Shown: positions 47,043-60,832 of the stretch, piece by piece | Position numbering within the stretch: the stretch's first letter is position 1 | How the letters are laid out: every line of letters begins with the position of its first letter | DNA from: Loxodes magnus | Taxonomy: Eukaryota; Ciliophora; Karyorelictea; Loxodida; Loxodidae | Length of the DNA stretch: 64,000 nt | Direction: 5' to 3' | Assembly (NCBI GenBank): GCA_946699065.1 | Contig: CAMPDV010000112.1 | Location: 496,001 to 560,000 of the forward strand | Notes under the pieces: generated by a model | Database searches by the model: none | Seen by the model: only the letters and a program-made list of their open reading frames with translations | What the model was told of the DNA's origin: nothing | Made by a program: the position numbers and the translations under genes

Positions 47043-50000
47043 ATGGATAGATAACCAAGATAGAGAGGTGTCTTCAGTGAAGTTCTTTCACCTGAAGAGA
47101 CACAAATGTTGAAAGATGCAGCTAATCGAGGTCCAACAGAACACTCGATTCAATAAAAATTCAAAGTCTAGAAACTCGCCAGAGCCAAAGGTCTGAAAAA
47201 GTAGTAGGGGAGCTAGATTATTGAAGCTGTTTCCGAGCCTTAATTCAGTATAGAGGCTGGATTTTATTCTAAGAAAAGAGAAGGAGTGGCGGATATAGAT
47301 CCGAAGGTTTTTGAGCCATTTGAACCTATTCCTGGCAGAGCACCTAGAAAAGTAGTAATAGACAGAAAGAAGAAACTGTATGCTAGCTTATAGATAACTG
47401 ACCTATTATTATAGGAAAATATAGACTACACCTAAGAAAATGATTCTTGATTGCCCTTAGAGCCTTTCGATGATAATACTTTTGATGAAAGGCCACCAGA
47501 AGAATGGATAGACTTATCAGAAGGAAAAAAGATCCCATGTTAGGGTCTTTACGTAAATGAAGATGGAGTTGGAGAATTCAAAAGGGCACTCGTTCTTGAC
47601 TATGACTCAGAAACGAAACTTTTTGTAGGTGAATGGGATGATGAAGATGGAGATGAGTTTTAGTTACCAAAAGTTCATATTCTATTTGATGCAGAAAATC
47701 CAAGAATTTTTGCAAAGAGAGTAAAGCATGCACATTAAGAAAGAGCATATGCAGAGTCTATTATCCGATATAATTATTACATAGATAACATGCCAAGTGA
47801 AGATATTACTCCATTGGATAACGAACAGAAAAATCGTCTGCATGGTTTAGCAGCAAACACGACAACTTTATCAAAGCATTCAAATCCTGAAAGTTGTCCT
47901 ATTTTAAACGAAGCTGACATGGATTTCGCAAGAACAATGAATAAAATTATATTTGACAAACATCTAAACGAGGCTGGAAGAGATTTAATCACTAAAAACT
48001 TGAATTTACCTCCACCTGAGCCTAAAGCATAAGCTCCCAGATTTGGTATACTACAAATTCCTGAACATGATTTCCCTGATTAGTTCTCGTAGTTTTGCTT
48101 CCATTCACTGTATATAAAGGAAGAAGTAATATAGTCACTTGAAAAGATAAGGCAGCAATGCAATGAAATAGAGAACAAAGAGATTTTCCTGACAGAATTT
48201 TAAAAAACAATGAGACTTGAAGAGTTCAAATAAAAGGAGCAAAGCGCTATAGCAACAGCTCATTTCAATTTAGAGCAGTGGGTAAAGAATCTAAAGCAGA
48301 TAATTATGACTTCGTTTGCTAATGTAGGTAAAGGTTGGTTTAACATGCATGAGAATAGCAAAGAAACTTACGATTTCGGTAAACTAAAAAGATTCTTAAC
48401 CATGATAAAGCTATAAATGCAGGATACTTTACTAACACTAACTAGGAATTCTTGCTTCAAATTCCTGGATTCATTAACTAAGCATATACCAAAGAAGGTT
48501 GAAATCAAAAGCCCTAACGAAGTACTAAACGTATTTGATGAATAGGAGTACGAATTTGAGGAAGATAAACCTGATGATCCTATTGAGCTATTTGCAATTG
48601 ACATTCTTAAAGGTACTTAGGGAGAAAACTTCTGATATAGCTCAGATCCATAAAATTTTGTAGAAAGAGCTAAAACTATTTTTGAGGAAGCTATAAAGAA
48701 GCTGAAGGATATTAACTAACTTGAAGAGTTGATTTTACCCCATTTATTCAAAACTCAGGGATACTCAACTCATCTTAAAGCTGCAATTATTCCTCATGAA
48801 AAGCCAATTCCACCAGGACCTGAAGAAAAGAAAAGAGGAAAACTACCAGATGAAAATACTTGGGTATGGGATTTGAGAGAAAGATTGGAAGAATTAATGG
48901 CAAGAGCAGTGCAACCTCTTTTTGAATTTTTAGGCACTTTCGAGAGATATGACAAAGTCGTAAAATTAGTACCAGATTAATTCGTCAAAAGAATGGAGGA
49001 AGAAGAAGAAGATTAAGATCCTGAAAAAAGCATTTAGAAATTAAGAGATTCTATTTATGATTACCAGAACAAAGAAAAAACTATTTTGGATGAAATACCC
49101 GAAGTTCAAAGAGTTTCATGCTTCTAAATACACTGTAAAGAGGTTAGACTTTTTCTGGCTGGAAAATACGAAAAAATATCAAAGCTACTGATAGAAGCTT
49201 TAGCAAGAAGAGCAAGAAACTTGGTTAATGATAGATATGATGATTTCCGAGTAATGCATAGAGATATTATGAAGGTACCAAATGATATTGAAGCATTAGT
49301 GAAGATTAAAAAGATAATAGAAAGAGTTCCTTTTGAGATAGAAAAAATGAAGGAACAGATAGAACAGAATATGCAGGTTTTCAATATCCTAGAGGAATTT
49401 TCCTACAAGTTTAATAAGGAAGACATGGATAATAAATGGGAACTATTTGGAATGCCCAAAAAAACACTTGGACTGATCGAAGAGAGAAAAGAAGAGCTTG
49501 AAGTTTCATAAAAATAGTTCTAAGACTAAATGGTTCAAGCTTAAGCTGATTTTATAGAAGAATTAGAAGAATTAGATAATACGGTTCGCTCATTTGATAG
49601 TTACTAAGATATAAATGCTTATGAAGAAGTGGCTAAATACGTAGTTTAGATAAATGAGAGGTTAGATAGTGCAACATCTCTTGCTAAGCAGTTCAATTAA
49701 AGAGAGCTATTATTTGGTATGGATAAAACAACTGACTACACAATGTTAAACCAATGTGTCAAGTAATTCAAATGGTACAGTGACTTATGGCTTACCACCT
49801 CTAACTGGTTTAAATATCATGCTTCATGGCTAGTTGATGAATGGGAAACTTTAGATGGTGAGTTCATTGAAAATTTTGTGGAGTAGGCTAACAAAACAAT
49901 GGCATCATGTGTAAGATACTTTAAAAACAAAGAAATGCCAGCAATATTGAAAATTGCTGATAAAGTGAAAAAAGAGTTGGATGAGTTTAGGCCATATGTT

Positions 50001-53000
50001 CCTTTAGTAGCCTCTTTAAGAAAGAAAGGTATGTAAGAAAGACATTGGTAGTAGATATCAGAAAAAGTAGGATTTGAAGTTTTCCCTACATAAGATTTCA
50101 CTTTGACCAAAGTATTAGAAATGGGACTTTAAAATTACACGCCAATTTGCGTTGAGATAGGAGAAAGAGCTGCTAAGGAATATAATATTCAGATTAATCT
50201 AGAAAAAATGGAAGCTGCTTGGGAAAGCTTAAACTTCAAAGTAATTGATCATAAACAAACTGAGACCTTTATTCTTGGTGCATTTGAAGATGTTTGGCAA
50301 GTACTAGATGAGCAGCTTTTAATGACTTAAGGATTTTAGTTTAGTCCTTATAAAAAACCTTTTGAAGAGAGAATTGAAGAGTGGAGTTCTAAACTTTTGA
50401 GAGTAAGTGAAACTTTGGAAGAATGGGCTAAATGCTAAGGATAATGGATGTATCTTCAGCCAATTTTCGATTCAAAAGATATTAACAAATTTTTACCAAA
50501 AGAAAGTAAAAGATTCAAAAGTGTGGACTCTACTTGGAGACATACAATGATGCAAGTAAAATAAGCACCAAAAGTACTTCCAACTTGTGCAAAATAGGGA
50601 AGATTGGAATCTTTATAAGAAGCAAACAAAAATCTTGAGATTATTCAAAATGGTCTTAATGAATATCTGGAGACAAAAAGATCTGCCTTTGCTAGATTTT
50701 ATTTCCTTTCTAATGATGAACTTTTAGAAATATTGTCTGAAACAAAGGAACCAAGAAGAGTATAACCACATCTAAAAAAAGTCTTCGAAGCTATTAAGGA
50801 GTTAGAATTCTCATAGGATAACAAGATTCATGCTATGTTTTCTTTAGAAAAGGAAAAAATACCTTTTGTGTATTCTCTCGATCCCAACAATAGACTTGTT
50901 GAACATTGGATGTCAGATGTAGAAGAAATGATGAGAAAGAGTGTAAGGCAATAATTAAAAGATAGTATTGATGAATATGCTAAAGTGGAAAGAAGGGCTT
51001 GGGTAAAAAAATTCCCTGGATAATGTGTTCTTAATGGAAGTCAAGTTCACTGGACTACAGATGTAGAGAAAGCAATTATGACCTAAACGATTGGAGATTA
51101 TTTATCGTTTTTGGAAGCTTAGCTATAGGATATGGTCGCTTTAGTTAGAACTTAGTTGAGTAAACTACAAAGTACCACTTTAGGAGCATTGATTGTCATT
51201 GATGTGCATGCTAAAGATGTAGTTGCAAATTTGCATAAGCAGAATATAACCTAAATTACTGCCTTTGAATGGATATCTTAGTTGAGATATTATTGGGAAA
51301 GTGATGAATGCATTGTTAAATGTATCTAGACTGAATTTCCTTATGGATACGAATATCTTGGAAATACTCTAAGATTGGTCATTACACCTCTAACTGATAA
51401 ATGCTATATGACTCTTATGGGAGCTCTTGCTTTGAACTTAGGAGGTGCACCTGCGGGACCTGCTGGAACTGGAAAGACTGAATCTACTAAAGATTTAGCA
51501 AAAGCTTTAGCTAAGTAATGTGTTGTATTCAACTGCTCTGATAAAATGGACTATCTTATGGTAGGTAAATTTTTCAAGGGTCTTGCTTCATGTGGTGCTT
51601 GGGCCTGCTTTGATGAGTTTAACAGAATTAATATTGAAGTGCTAAGTGTGATTGCTTAGTAACTCTTACAGCTATTTACTGCGAAAGCTAATGATGAAGT
51701 AGAGTAAGAATTTGAAGGTAGCCCTATTGTGATAAAGCCAACATTTTCTGTGTTTATTACCATGAATCCAGGTTATGCTGGAAGAACAGAACTGCCTGAT
51801 AACTTAAAAGCACTTTTCCGTCCAGTAGCTATGATGGTACCGGACTATGCACTTATCGGAGAAATTATGCTTTATTCCTTTGGATTTTCAATTGCAAGAG
51901 ACTTAGCCAGAAAAATGGTGACAACCTTTAAGCTTTGCTCAGAATAACTATCATATCAGAAACATTACGATTACGGTATGAGAGCAGTCAGATCTGTTAT
52001 CAACGCTGCGGGTTTAATCAAAAGAGATCTTCCAGATATGGACGAAGATAAGCTACTTCTAAAAGCTCTAAGAGATGTAAACGTTCCCAAGTTTTTAAAA
52101 GACGATCTACCTCTTTTTGAAAACATCATCAAAGATCTATTTCCAAAAATTGAAAAGCCTGTAGTAGAATATGGTCCTTTGAATGAATCCATTATATAAG
52201 CATGCTAAAACTAGAATTTATAGCCAACTGAAAAGTTTTTGGAAAAAATTTACCAGCTTTATGATACCATTTAAGTAAGACATGGTCTTATGCTTGTAGG
52301 TGCAACAGGTGGTGGTAAAACTTCAAACTATGAAGTACTATAGCATGCTATATCTGCCTTGAAGGATTTAGAATAGTTCGATAAAGTATTTGTTCATATC
52401 TTAAATCCAAAGTCAATTACTCAAGACTAACTTTATGGGTATAATGACCTGATGACAGGAGAATGGACTGATGGTATTTTGGCAGAGATTATTAGAAATT
52501 GCGTGAAAGATATGGAAAATCCTCCAGGGACAAATAAGCATTGGGTAATGTTTGATGGCCCAGTTGATGCTATTTGGATTGAAAATATGAATACTGTGCT
52601 AGATGATAACAAGAAGCTTTGCTTGAACTCAGGAGAAATTATTTCTTTAACTCCTCACATGACTATGATGTTTGAAGTCGAAGATCTAGAAGTTGCATCT
52701 CCTGCAACTGTATCTCGATGTGGTATGGTTTATATGGAGCCAGGTAATATTGGAGTTGAACCTTTGGTAGAAAGTTGGCTAAACATTTTACCTCCTAAAC
52801 TTTTATAAAAAGAAGGATTCCGAGATACCCTACAAGGGTACTATAAAACTTATGCTTTTCCTATGATAGAATTCTTAAGAAGGAAATGTAAAGAACCAGT
52901 AGCAACAGGAAATAGTAACTTGATAGCCTCATTAATGAGAATTATGGACTGCTTTAGTAATGACTACATTGATTCAGAGTTTAACCAGAAAACACCTGAG

Positions 53001-56000
53001 TAAATCCAGTAATTTGAAGATTTACTTGAAAACATTTTCATTTATGCAGTTACTTGGTCTATTGGTTGTACTACTAATCTAGATGGAAGGAAATTATTCG
53101 ACTAGGAGTTAAGAAAGATAATGAAAGAGCAAGAAGTGGAATTCCCTGAGGCTAAGACTATTTATGACTGGTATTATGACTAGGAAAAATAGTAGTATTT
53201 ATAATGGCTTGAAACTATATAAAATTAGGACTGTGATGCTACACAGCCATTCAATGAAATAGTGGTACAAACTTAAGACTCAATAAGACTAAATACGATT
53301 ATGAAACTACTTATAAAGAATAAAAAGCATGTATTATAAACAGGACCTACTGGATGTGGAAAATCAGTTAATACTGAAGCTCTCTTAGGAACATAGATGG
53401 AAGATAATTTTTAGACGATTGGAATAGCCTTCAGTGCATAAACTTCTGCAAATCAAACTTAAGATTCAATTGATAACAAAGTATAAAAAAGGAGTAGAGA
53501 TGTGTTCGGTCCACCTCCAGGAAAATATTTAGTTATTTTTGTTGATGACTTGAATATGCCTAAAAAAGAAGAGTACGGAGCACAGCCTCCTATAGAGTTA
53601 CTTCGACAATGACTTGATCACAAAGGTTGGTATGATAGGAAGACAAAACAGTTCAGGAAGTTGACAGATATTATATTGATGTCTGCAATGGGACCTCCAG
53701 GAGGTGGTAGGTCTTTCATAACGAACAGAATAATAAGACATTTCAATCTAATTACATATACCAATCTTTAAGAAGAAGATATTTAGAAAATATTCGCTAC
53801 AATACTAAAGGCTTTCCTCTTTTCGTTCGATCAGTCTATTAAAGACTAAATTGAAAAGGCAGTAACTTCTACACTGGATGTTTATAATATAATTTCAAGT
53901 GAACTCTTACCTACCCCTAATAAGTCCCATTATACTTTTAACTTAAGAGATATTGCAAAGGTTTTCTAAGGAATTTGTAGTACTTAATCTCGATGTATGC
54001 CTAATGTTCTAATCCTTGTCAGATTATGGTGTCATGAAATAAAGAGAGTGTTTGGCGATAGATTAATAAATACAGAAGATAGGAGTTGACTTCACTAGTT
54101 ACTGTAAAAGAAAAGCAAGGAGTGCTTTAACGTTGATCCCAAGGATGTGTTCAAAAGAGAAAGACTAATATTTGGAGACTTTATGTCGTAGTCTGCTGAT
54201 AGACCATATGCTGAAATAGAAGACATGAAAAACTTAGTTAATGTGATTGAAGATTACTTAGAGTAATATAATGATAAGTTCATCAAAAAACCTATGAAAC
54301 TTGTTATGTTTTTGGATGCATGTGAACATGTCAGCAGAATTTGCAGAATCCTAAGATAACCTCAAGGACATGCTTTGCTACTTGGTGTTGGTGGTTCAGG
54401 TCGTTAAAGTCTTAGTAGACTCTCAACGTTTGTATGTGAGTATGAATCCTATTAGATTGAGGTAGTTAAAGGGTATAATATTAATTCTTGGAAGGAAGAT
54501 ATTAAAAAATGCTTAAAGCATGCAGCTAAAACGAATGAGCCTTATGTCTTTTTGTTTGTTGATACTTAAATTTTCAGTGAATAGATGCTTGAAGATCTGA
54601 ACAACGTACTGAACTCTGGTGATGTACCAAATATATATAAAACAGAAGATTTGTAAGACATAGCAGATATAGGAAGACCAGAATGCTAGCGTAAAAACCT
54701 AACTCCTAATGAACTAAACATGTTCTAATAGTATGTGAAGAGAGTTAAGAAGAACATTCACTGCATCGTTGCTATGTCACCTGTCGGACAAGCTTTCAAA
54801 ACTAGATTACGTATGTTTCCTTCTCTTATTAACTGCTGCACCATTAACTGGTTTACTGAGTGGCCTGAAGAAGCACTTATAAGTGTTGCACATGGTGCGA
54901 TGACTGAAGAAGAGTTGGATCTTGGAAAAGACCTTCCTGAGATAATTTAAATGTTTTGCAAGGTTCATAAAAACGTAGAAGAAGAGTCCATTAGATTCAG
55001 AAACGAACTAAGGAGGATTAACTATGTCACTCCTACTAGTTATTTGGAACTTTTGAGCTTGTTCAAAACAGTCTTGATTGATAAGAGATTCGAACTTAAT
55101 AGACTTAAGAACAGACTGCAAAATGGTCTAGATAAACTAGCTAAAGCTGAATAAGATGTTATTGATATGAAAGCTAAGATTGAAGTAATGAAACCTGAAA
55201 TTGCTGAGGCTAAAGAAAAAGCTGCATAGGCAAAAGAATATATTGCCAAAGAACAAGCAGGTGCAGAGGAAACCTAGAAAGAAGTAGCAAAAGAAGAAGC
55301 AGCAGCTGCTAGATAAACAGCTGAAGCTGAATCGCTATAGTAGTAAGCAAAATCTTAACTTGATGAAGCTTTGCCAGCATTAGAAAGAGCACTAGATTCT
55401 CTTAAAAAGCTATCTATTAAATAACTGGTTGAGATCAAGGCATTTAGTAGTCCACCTTTAGGTGTAAAATTAACATTAGAAGCAGTTTGTATTATGTTTA
55501 AGGTACCACCAGTAATGAAAACAGACAATGTAAAAATGCAAAGATATGCAGATTATTGGGAAGCCGCAAAGGTAAGTTTATATTAACTTATTTTAGAGTA
55601 ATTTACTTGCTGATCCAAGAGGCTTACTAGATAAGCTAAAAGATTTTGAAAAAGACAAAATCAGCGATTAGTTGATTTCTAAAATTGATGTCTACATTCA
55701 AAATCCAGATTTCACTCCTGAAAAAATTAAGGCAGCTTCAGTAGCTTGCGAAGCTATCTGTATGTGGGTGCATGCTATGTACAATTACTATCATGTTAAT
55801 AAATAAGTCCAACCATTGAGAGAACAGTTGGAAATTGTTAACGAAGAGTTGAGAAAGTCAGAAGCTGTTTTGAATGAAGCTAGAGCTAGACTTAAAGCAG
55901 TTGATGATAGAATTAGAGAGCTTAACGCCTAGTTTGAATAAATGGTTAAAAAGGAAAAAGATTTAATGGCTTAATTAGCTGATTGCGAAATTAAACTGGA

Positions 56001-59000
56001 GAGAGCTCATAAACTGCTAGGAGGATTGGGAGGTGAATAGGTTAGATGGTCTAAAGAGGTAGAGAGATTTACCAAAGATTTAGGTTTGCTACCTGGAAAT
56101 TCTATTATTGCAGCTGGTATGCTTGCATATGCTGGACCTTTCACTGCTTCTTATAGAGATAGATTTTAGAATTATTGGAGGTAACTCCTTGTACAAAAGA
56201 AAATATCCCATGCAGAAGGTATAAGTATGAGGTAACTTTTAGGAGATGCGGTTAAAATCAGAACTTGGAATATAAGTAAACTACCAAATGATTCAGTTTC
56301 TATAGAAAATGGTATAATTCTAGACAAGTCAAGAAGATGGGCTCTTATGATTGACCCCTAGAACATTGCGAACATTTTTATCAAATCTCTTGGAAGAGAG
56401 GCTAATGAAGCTGGTATTGAATATGGTAAGCTAAGTGATGATGGCCTTTTGAAAAATTTAGCAAACGCAATTCCAATAGGAAAATGGTTTTTACTTTAAA
56501 ATATAGGACAAGAACTTGATTAGGTACTAGAACCCCTACTTAATTAGCAGATCCAAAAAGAGGCTACAGGGTATGTATTATAACTTGGTGATAAAACGAT
56601 TGATTATGACTAGCATTTCAGATTCTTTATGACTACTACATTGCCAAATCCACATTATCCTCCTGAGACATAAGTAAAGGTTACTATTCTCAACTTTGCT
56701 ATCACTCCAGACGGACTTGAGGAGCAAATGCTTGCCAAAGTCGTCTAAGCTGAAAAACCTGCTCTAGAAGAATAGAAATCAAACCTTGTTATGCAAATGT
56801 ATAGATAACGTAATGAGCTGGAGAGGATAGAAAATGAAATTTTGGAAAATTTGAGTAAGCAGGAAGGAAATATATTGGAGAACGAATCTCTCATTAATGT
56901 CTTGGCTGACTCTAAAAAAATGGCTAACGAAATATAAATAAAAGTAGAAGAAGCAAAAGAAGCAGAAAAGGAAATTGACTTAGACAGGCAAAACTATCGT
57001 CCAGTTGCCTTCAGAGGTTCAATTCTATTCTTTACTCTTATGGACTTAGCTAATATTGATCCTATGTATTAGTACTCTTTACAATGGTTCACAGATCTAT
57101 TTGTGAATGGACTTGAACAATCACCACCACATAATGAGCTATAACAGAGGTTAGTCAACTTAAATGGTTATATTACCTAACTGATTTACGAAAATGTTTG
57201 CAGAAGTCTTTTCGAAAGGCACAAATTGCTCTTTAGTTTTATGATGACTGCAAGAATCTTATTTGGATATAATCAACTTGATCCAAATGAATGGAGACTT
57301 CTACTAGCAGGTAATAACATTGACGTCAAAATACCTCATAACCCTGCCAAATGGATGAGTGATATACAATGGAATATCATGTTCCAAGAAATGTCTGGAA
57401 TCGCTCAGTACCCAGCATTTAAGAACATCGACCAACATTTTCTGACAAAGATTGATAAATGAAAAGGTATTTGGGATGCTGAAGATGCACATGAAGTTCC
57501 TTTGCCAGATGAGTTCAATGAAAAGCTAAATCAATTCTAGAAAATAATAGTTTTGAAAGCTATTAGATCAGATAAAGTCATACAAGCTGTATAAGCCTTT
57601 GTTGCTGCTTCTATTGGTCCTCAGTTTATTGAACCTCCTACTTTCAATCTAGCCAAAAGCTTTGCCGACAGTAAACCAAGCACTCCTTTGTTGTTTGTAT
57701 TATCTCAAGGTTCTGATCCTATTTCTGATTTCAAAAAGTTTAGTGAGGAGTAAGGAATGGCTAAGAAAACTGATATCATATCTTTAGGTCAAGGTTAAGG
57801 AAAAAGAGCAGCAGGTTTTATAACTGAAGGTAAAGGAAGAGGATCTTGGGTTCTTTTACAGAACTGCCATCTGGCATAATCTTGGATGCCAGCTTTGGAA
57901 GTAATTTGCGAAGATATCGATGAAGCAGTTCACAGAGATTTTAGACTTTGGCTTACTTCTATGCCTGATCCTCACTTCCCTGTTTCAATTCTATAGAACG
58001 GAATAAAGATGACAATTGAGCCACCTTAAGGACTAAAAATGAACTTATTAAGATCATATGCAACAATATCTGAAAAAGAGCTGGATGAATGCGATAAGCC
58101 AGATGCCTTTAAAACTTTACTTTTCGCTTTATGCTTCTTCCACGCTATCGTTCAAGATAGAAGAAAATTCGGTCCAATTGGTTGGAATATTTAATACGAA
58201 TTCACAAGTGATGATCTTAGCGTCAGCAAAAGGTAGCTTAAGATCTTCTTAGACAGAGAAAAGGAAATTCCATACAAAGTCATTCAAATTATAGTTGCAG
58301 ATATTAATTACGGAGGAAGAGTAACAGATGATAAGGATATAAGGCTAATCAACACTATTTTGAGAAGGTTTATAACCTCTTAACTATTCGATAAAAACGA
58401 AGCAGATGAATATACATATAAGTTTTCTAGCTCTGGAACTTATTTCGTTCCTCCTCCAGGAGCTTTGGAAGATTATATAACATATATTAAAACTTTGCCT
58501 TTAAACCCTAAACCAGAAGTATAAGGATTACACGAGAATGCAGAAATTTCTACAGCATAATCAGAAACAAGAACTTTGCTAGAGACAATTTTATACTGTT
58601 AACCTAGAAGTTCAGGTACAGCAGGAGCAAGTAGAGAAGAAAAAATATTGGAATTAATATCTAACATAGAGAAGAACATTCCTTAACAACTAGATCTTGA
58701 AGATATTGGTAAAAATTACCCTACACAATATTCAGAATCTATGAATACTGTTCTGTTCTAAGAATGTGTTCGTTATGAAAAATTGATACAGGTTATTAAG
58801 GAAAGTTGCATTAATTTATAGAAAGCAGTAAAAGGATTCATTGTAATGAGTGATGAACTAGAGGCAATGTCTAATAGTTTATTTGATAACTAAGTGCCTG
58901 CTATTTGGGCTGATGTAGGATTTCTCAGTCTCAAACCTCTAGGTAGTTGGGTTAAAGATCTGTAAGATAGAATGGAATTTCTCAATGGTTGGATCATTAA

Positions 59001-59484
59001 TGGAACACCAAATATCTATTGGATTTCAGGATTTTTCTTCCCTCAAGCTTTTATAACAGGAACTTTATAAAACTACGCTAGAGCGAAGGAAATTGCAATC
59101 GATAATCTTGCCTTTAACTTTAAGATGATGGATCAATATTAAGTAAAGGATATTAAGAAAAAGCCATCAGCAGGTTGCTATGTTTATGGAGTTTGGCTAG
59201 AAGGAGCTAGATGGAATCCACAGATCCATTATCTTGATAGTTCGCTACCTAAAGAACTATACACAGAGCTACCTATTGTTCACTTTGAACCAGAAGAACA
59301 TAGACAAATACCAGAATCAGGTGTTTATGAATGTCCAGTTTACAAAGCACTAAGCAGAAGAGGTACTCTAAGTACAACTGGTCATAGTACAAATTTTGTC
59401 CTCTTTATTGAGCTGCCTGTAAGAGACAAACAAGATACATGGATTAACGCAGGAGTTGCCGCTTTCTTGGCTCTCAGAAATTGA
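47043..59484 (+). CDS. DNAH1: Axonemal inner-arm dynein heavy chain, DNAH1 type
   Basis: About 4,138 residues, complete, with one 25-nt intron (55572-55596). The stem starts [16 protein letters not shown], continues [16 protein letters not shown], and contains [20 protein letters not shown] and [20 protein letters not shown], a DNAH1-specific arrangement. P-loops are GPAGTGKTE in AAA1 (residue 1472), GATGGGKTS in AAA2 (1753), GPTGCGKS in AAA3 (2101) and GVGGSGRQS in AAA4 (2448, with Lys replaced by Arg as is common there). The stalk and microtubule-binding domain span about 2700-2990, then AAA5, AAA6 and a full C-terminal domain ending AAFLALRN. Invariant Trp written TGA include [13 protein letters not shown] (53610-53612), DRSWLHQLL (54087-54089) and DKWKGIWD (57460-57462). 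It drives ciliary bending. Confidence 0.98.
55572..55596 (+). other. 25-nt intron in the dynein gene
   Basis: Begins GTAAGTTT and ends CTTATTTTAG. It lies between DYWEAAK and SNLLADPRG at the entry to the stalk. Its removal shifts the frame by one, exactly as the downstream dynein sequence needs. Confidence 0.95.
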
Positions 59485-60832
59485 GAAAGGAAAATAAACT
59501 TTTAGTTAATTATCAATCATAACCAATTTATACTCACTAAATGCCTAAAATAGCACTATCATATTTTAATATTCAGATATGATTACCAGTTCCACTCTTG
59601 CTAATTAATTTTTCTTCCGGCGTTAAATAGAAAAAACTTATCAAGGATTTTAAAATTAACTTCTTGACCATATTCCATGATAAATAATTTAAATCCAAAC
59701 TTATAATTAGGCAAATATTTTATAAGTATAACATATAAATATATACCATCTCCTTCTCTCTAACTAAGATCTATCCAAATCTTAATCGTTATTTGATGTG
59801 TTTACACTATCATAGATTCTAAGGATCATTAAGATTATAATATGTTAAATCATGGATAGCTTTATAGCTTAGCAGGATTATTCTCTTATCTAAATGTTTT
59901 TTCTTTGATTCTCTTCTAAGCTAAGTTACTTATATTATGCCATACTGTTCTATGCAGCTCCTATCTCATTGTCTTCTTAAACTTAACTCTCTTTTATAGA
60001 ATCTGATTTAATAGCATTTCATAAGGGATCTGCTATAATGTTAGTTAATCAGAAGATGTAAAAGAGAGTTAGCTAGAGATCAAATTTAATAACAAATTGA
60101 GCTTAGTTAGCACAATATTGTAAACAACACAAATGATCAACCAGGCTTATATATCAGAAGTTTATAGCTAGGTTCTTGCTTATTCGGTAAGTAGAAGGGA
60201 TCATTATTTCTCAGTCGTAGTATGAAAATATTCTCTTTCTACCAGCTTTTAGAGGTTCTAAAATGTTGAATCCATATCCTCTAACCTCAATTATCTCTCT
60301 CATTCTCTAATACTCTTTTTCTAATTTCCATTCCTAGTCATATTGCATAATATACACAGGTAGGTACATGCTCGCTTGCTTTAATCTATCTTAGTCTGAT
60401 TATCTACTTTATTATTGATATTTTCTAGCTATTATGTACTTATACACTCTTAAGCTTGAGAAATTAGCCTAAAGGTTATATGAGAGAGTGTAGATTTAGT
60501 ATAAATTACCTTAATCATTAGGTAAAGAGGAAGGAATGGTGCCTTGTATAGATAAGCAAGCTTATTTACGGATGGGTAAGTAAAAGTAGTTTATCAGTCT
60601 AGAGTTTCTAGATAGGCTAAAGAAGGAGTTACAGAAATGTATACAAGGATTCCAAGGAAAATCTGGTAAGCTAAAGTGAGTAAGTTACAATAGGTAATGC
60701 CAAGCTAGAGAGATGATAATTGGAAGGTGATGTAGAGAGATGGCTTAAGAAGCTTTAAAGTGTTAATTGATTTTTAGTTTTTAAAAGGTAAAAAGTTTGA
60801 ATTGCCAATCTGGCATTTTTAGTAAGATTAAA
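59485..60832. other. 1.35-kb intergenic between dynein and CFAP100
   Basis: AT-rich spacer between two tandem plus-strand axonemal genes. It holds the CFAP100 promoter by position. No further gene or RNA is recognised. Confidence 0.5.
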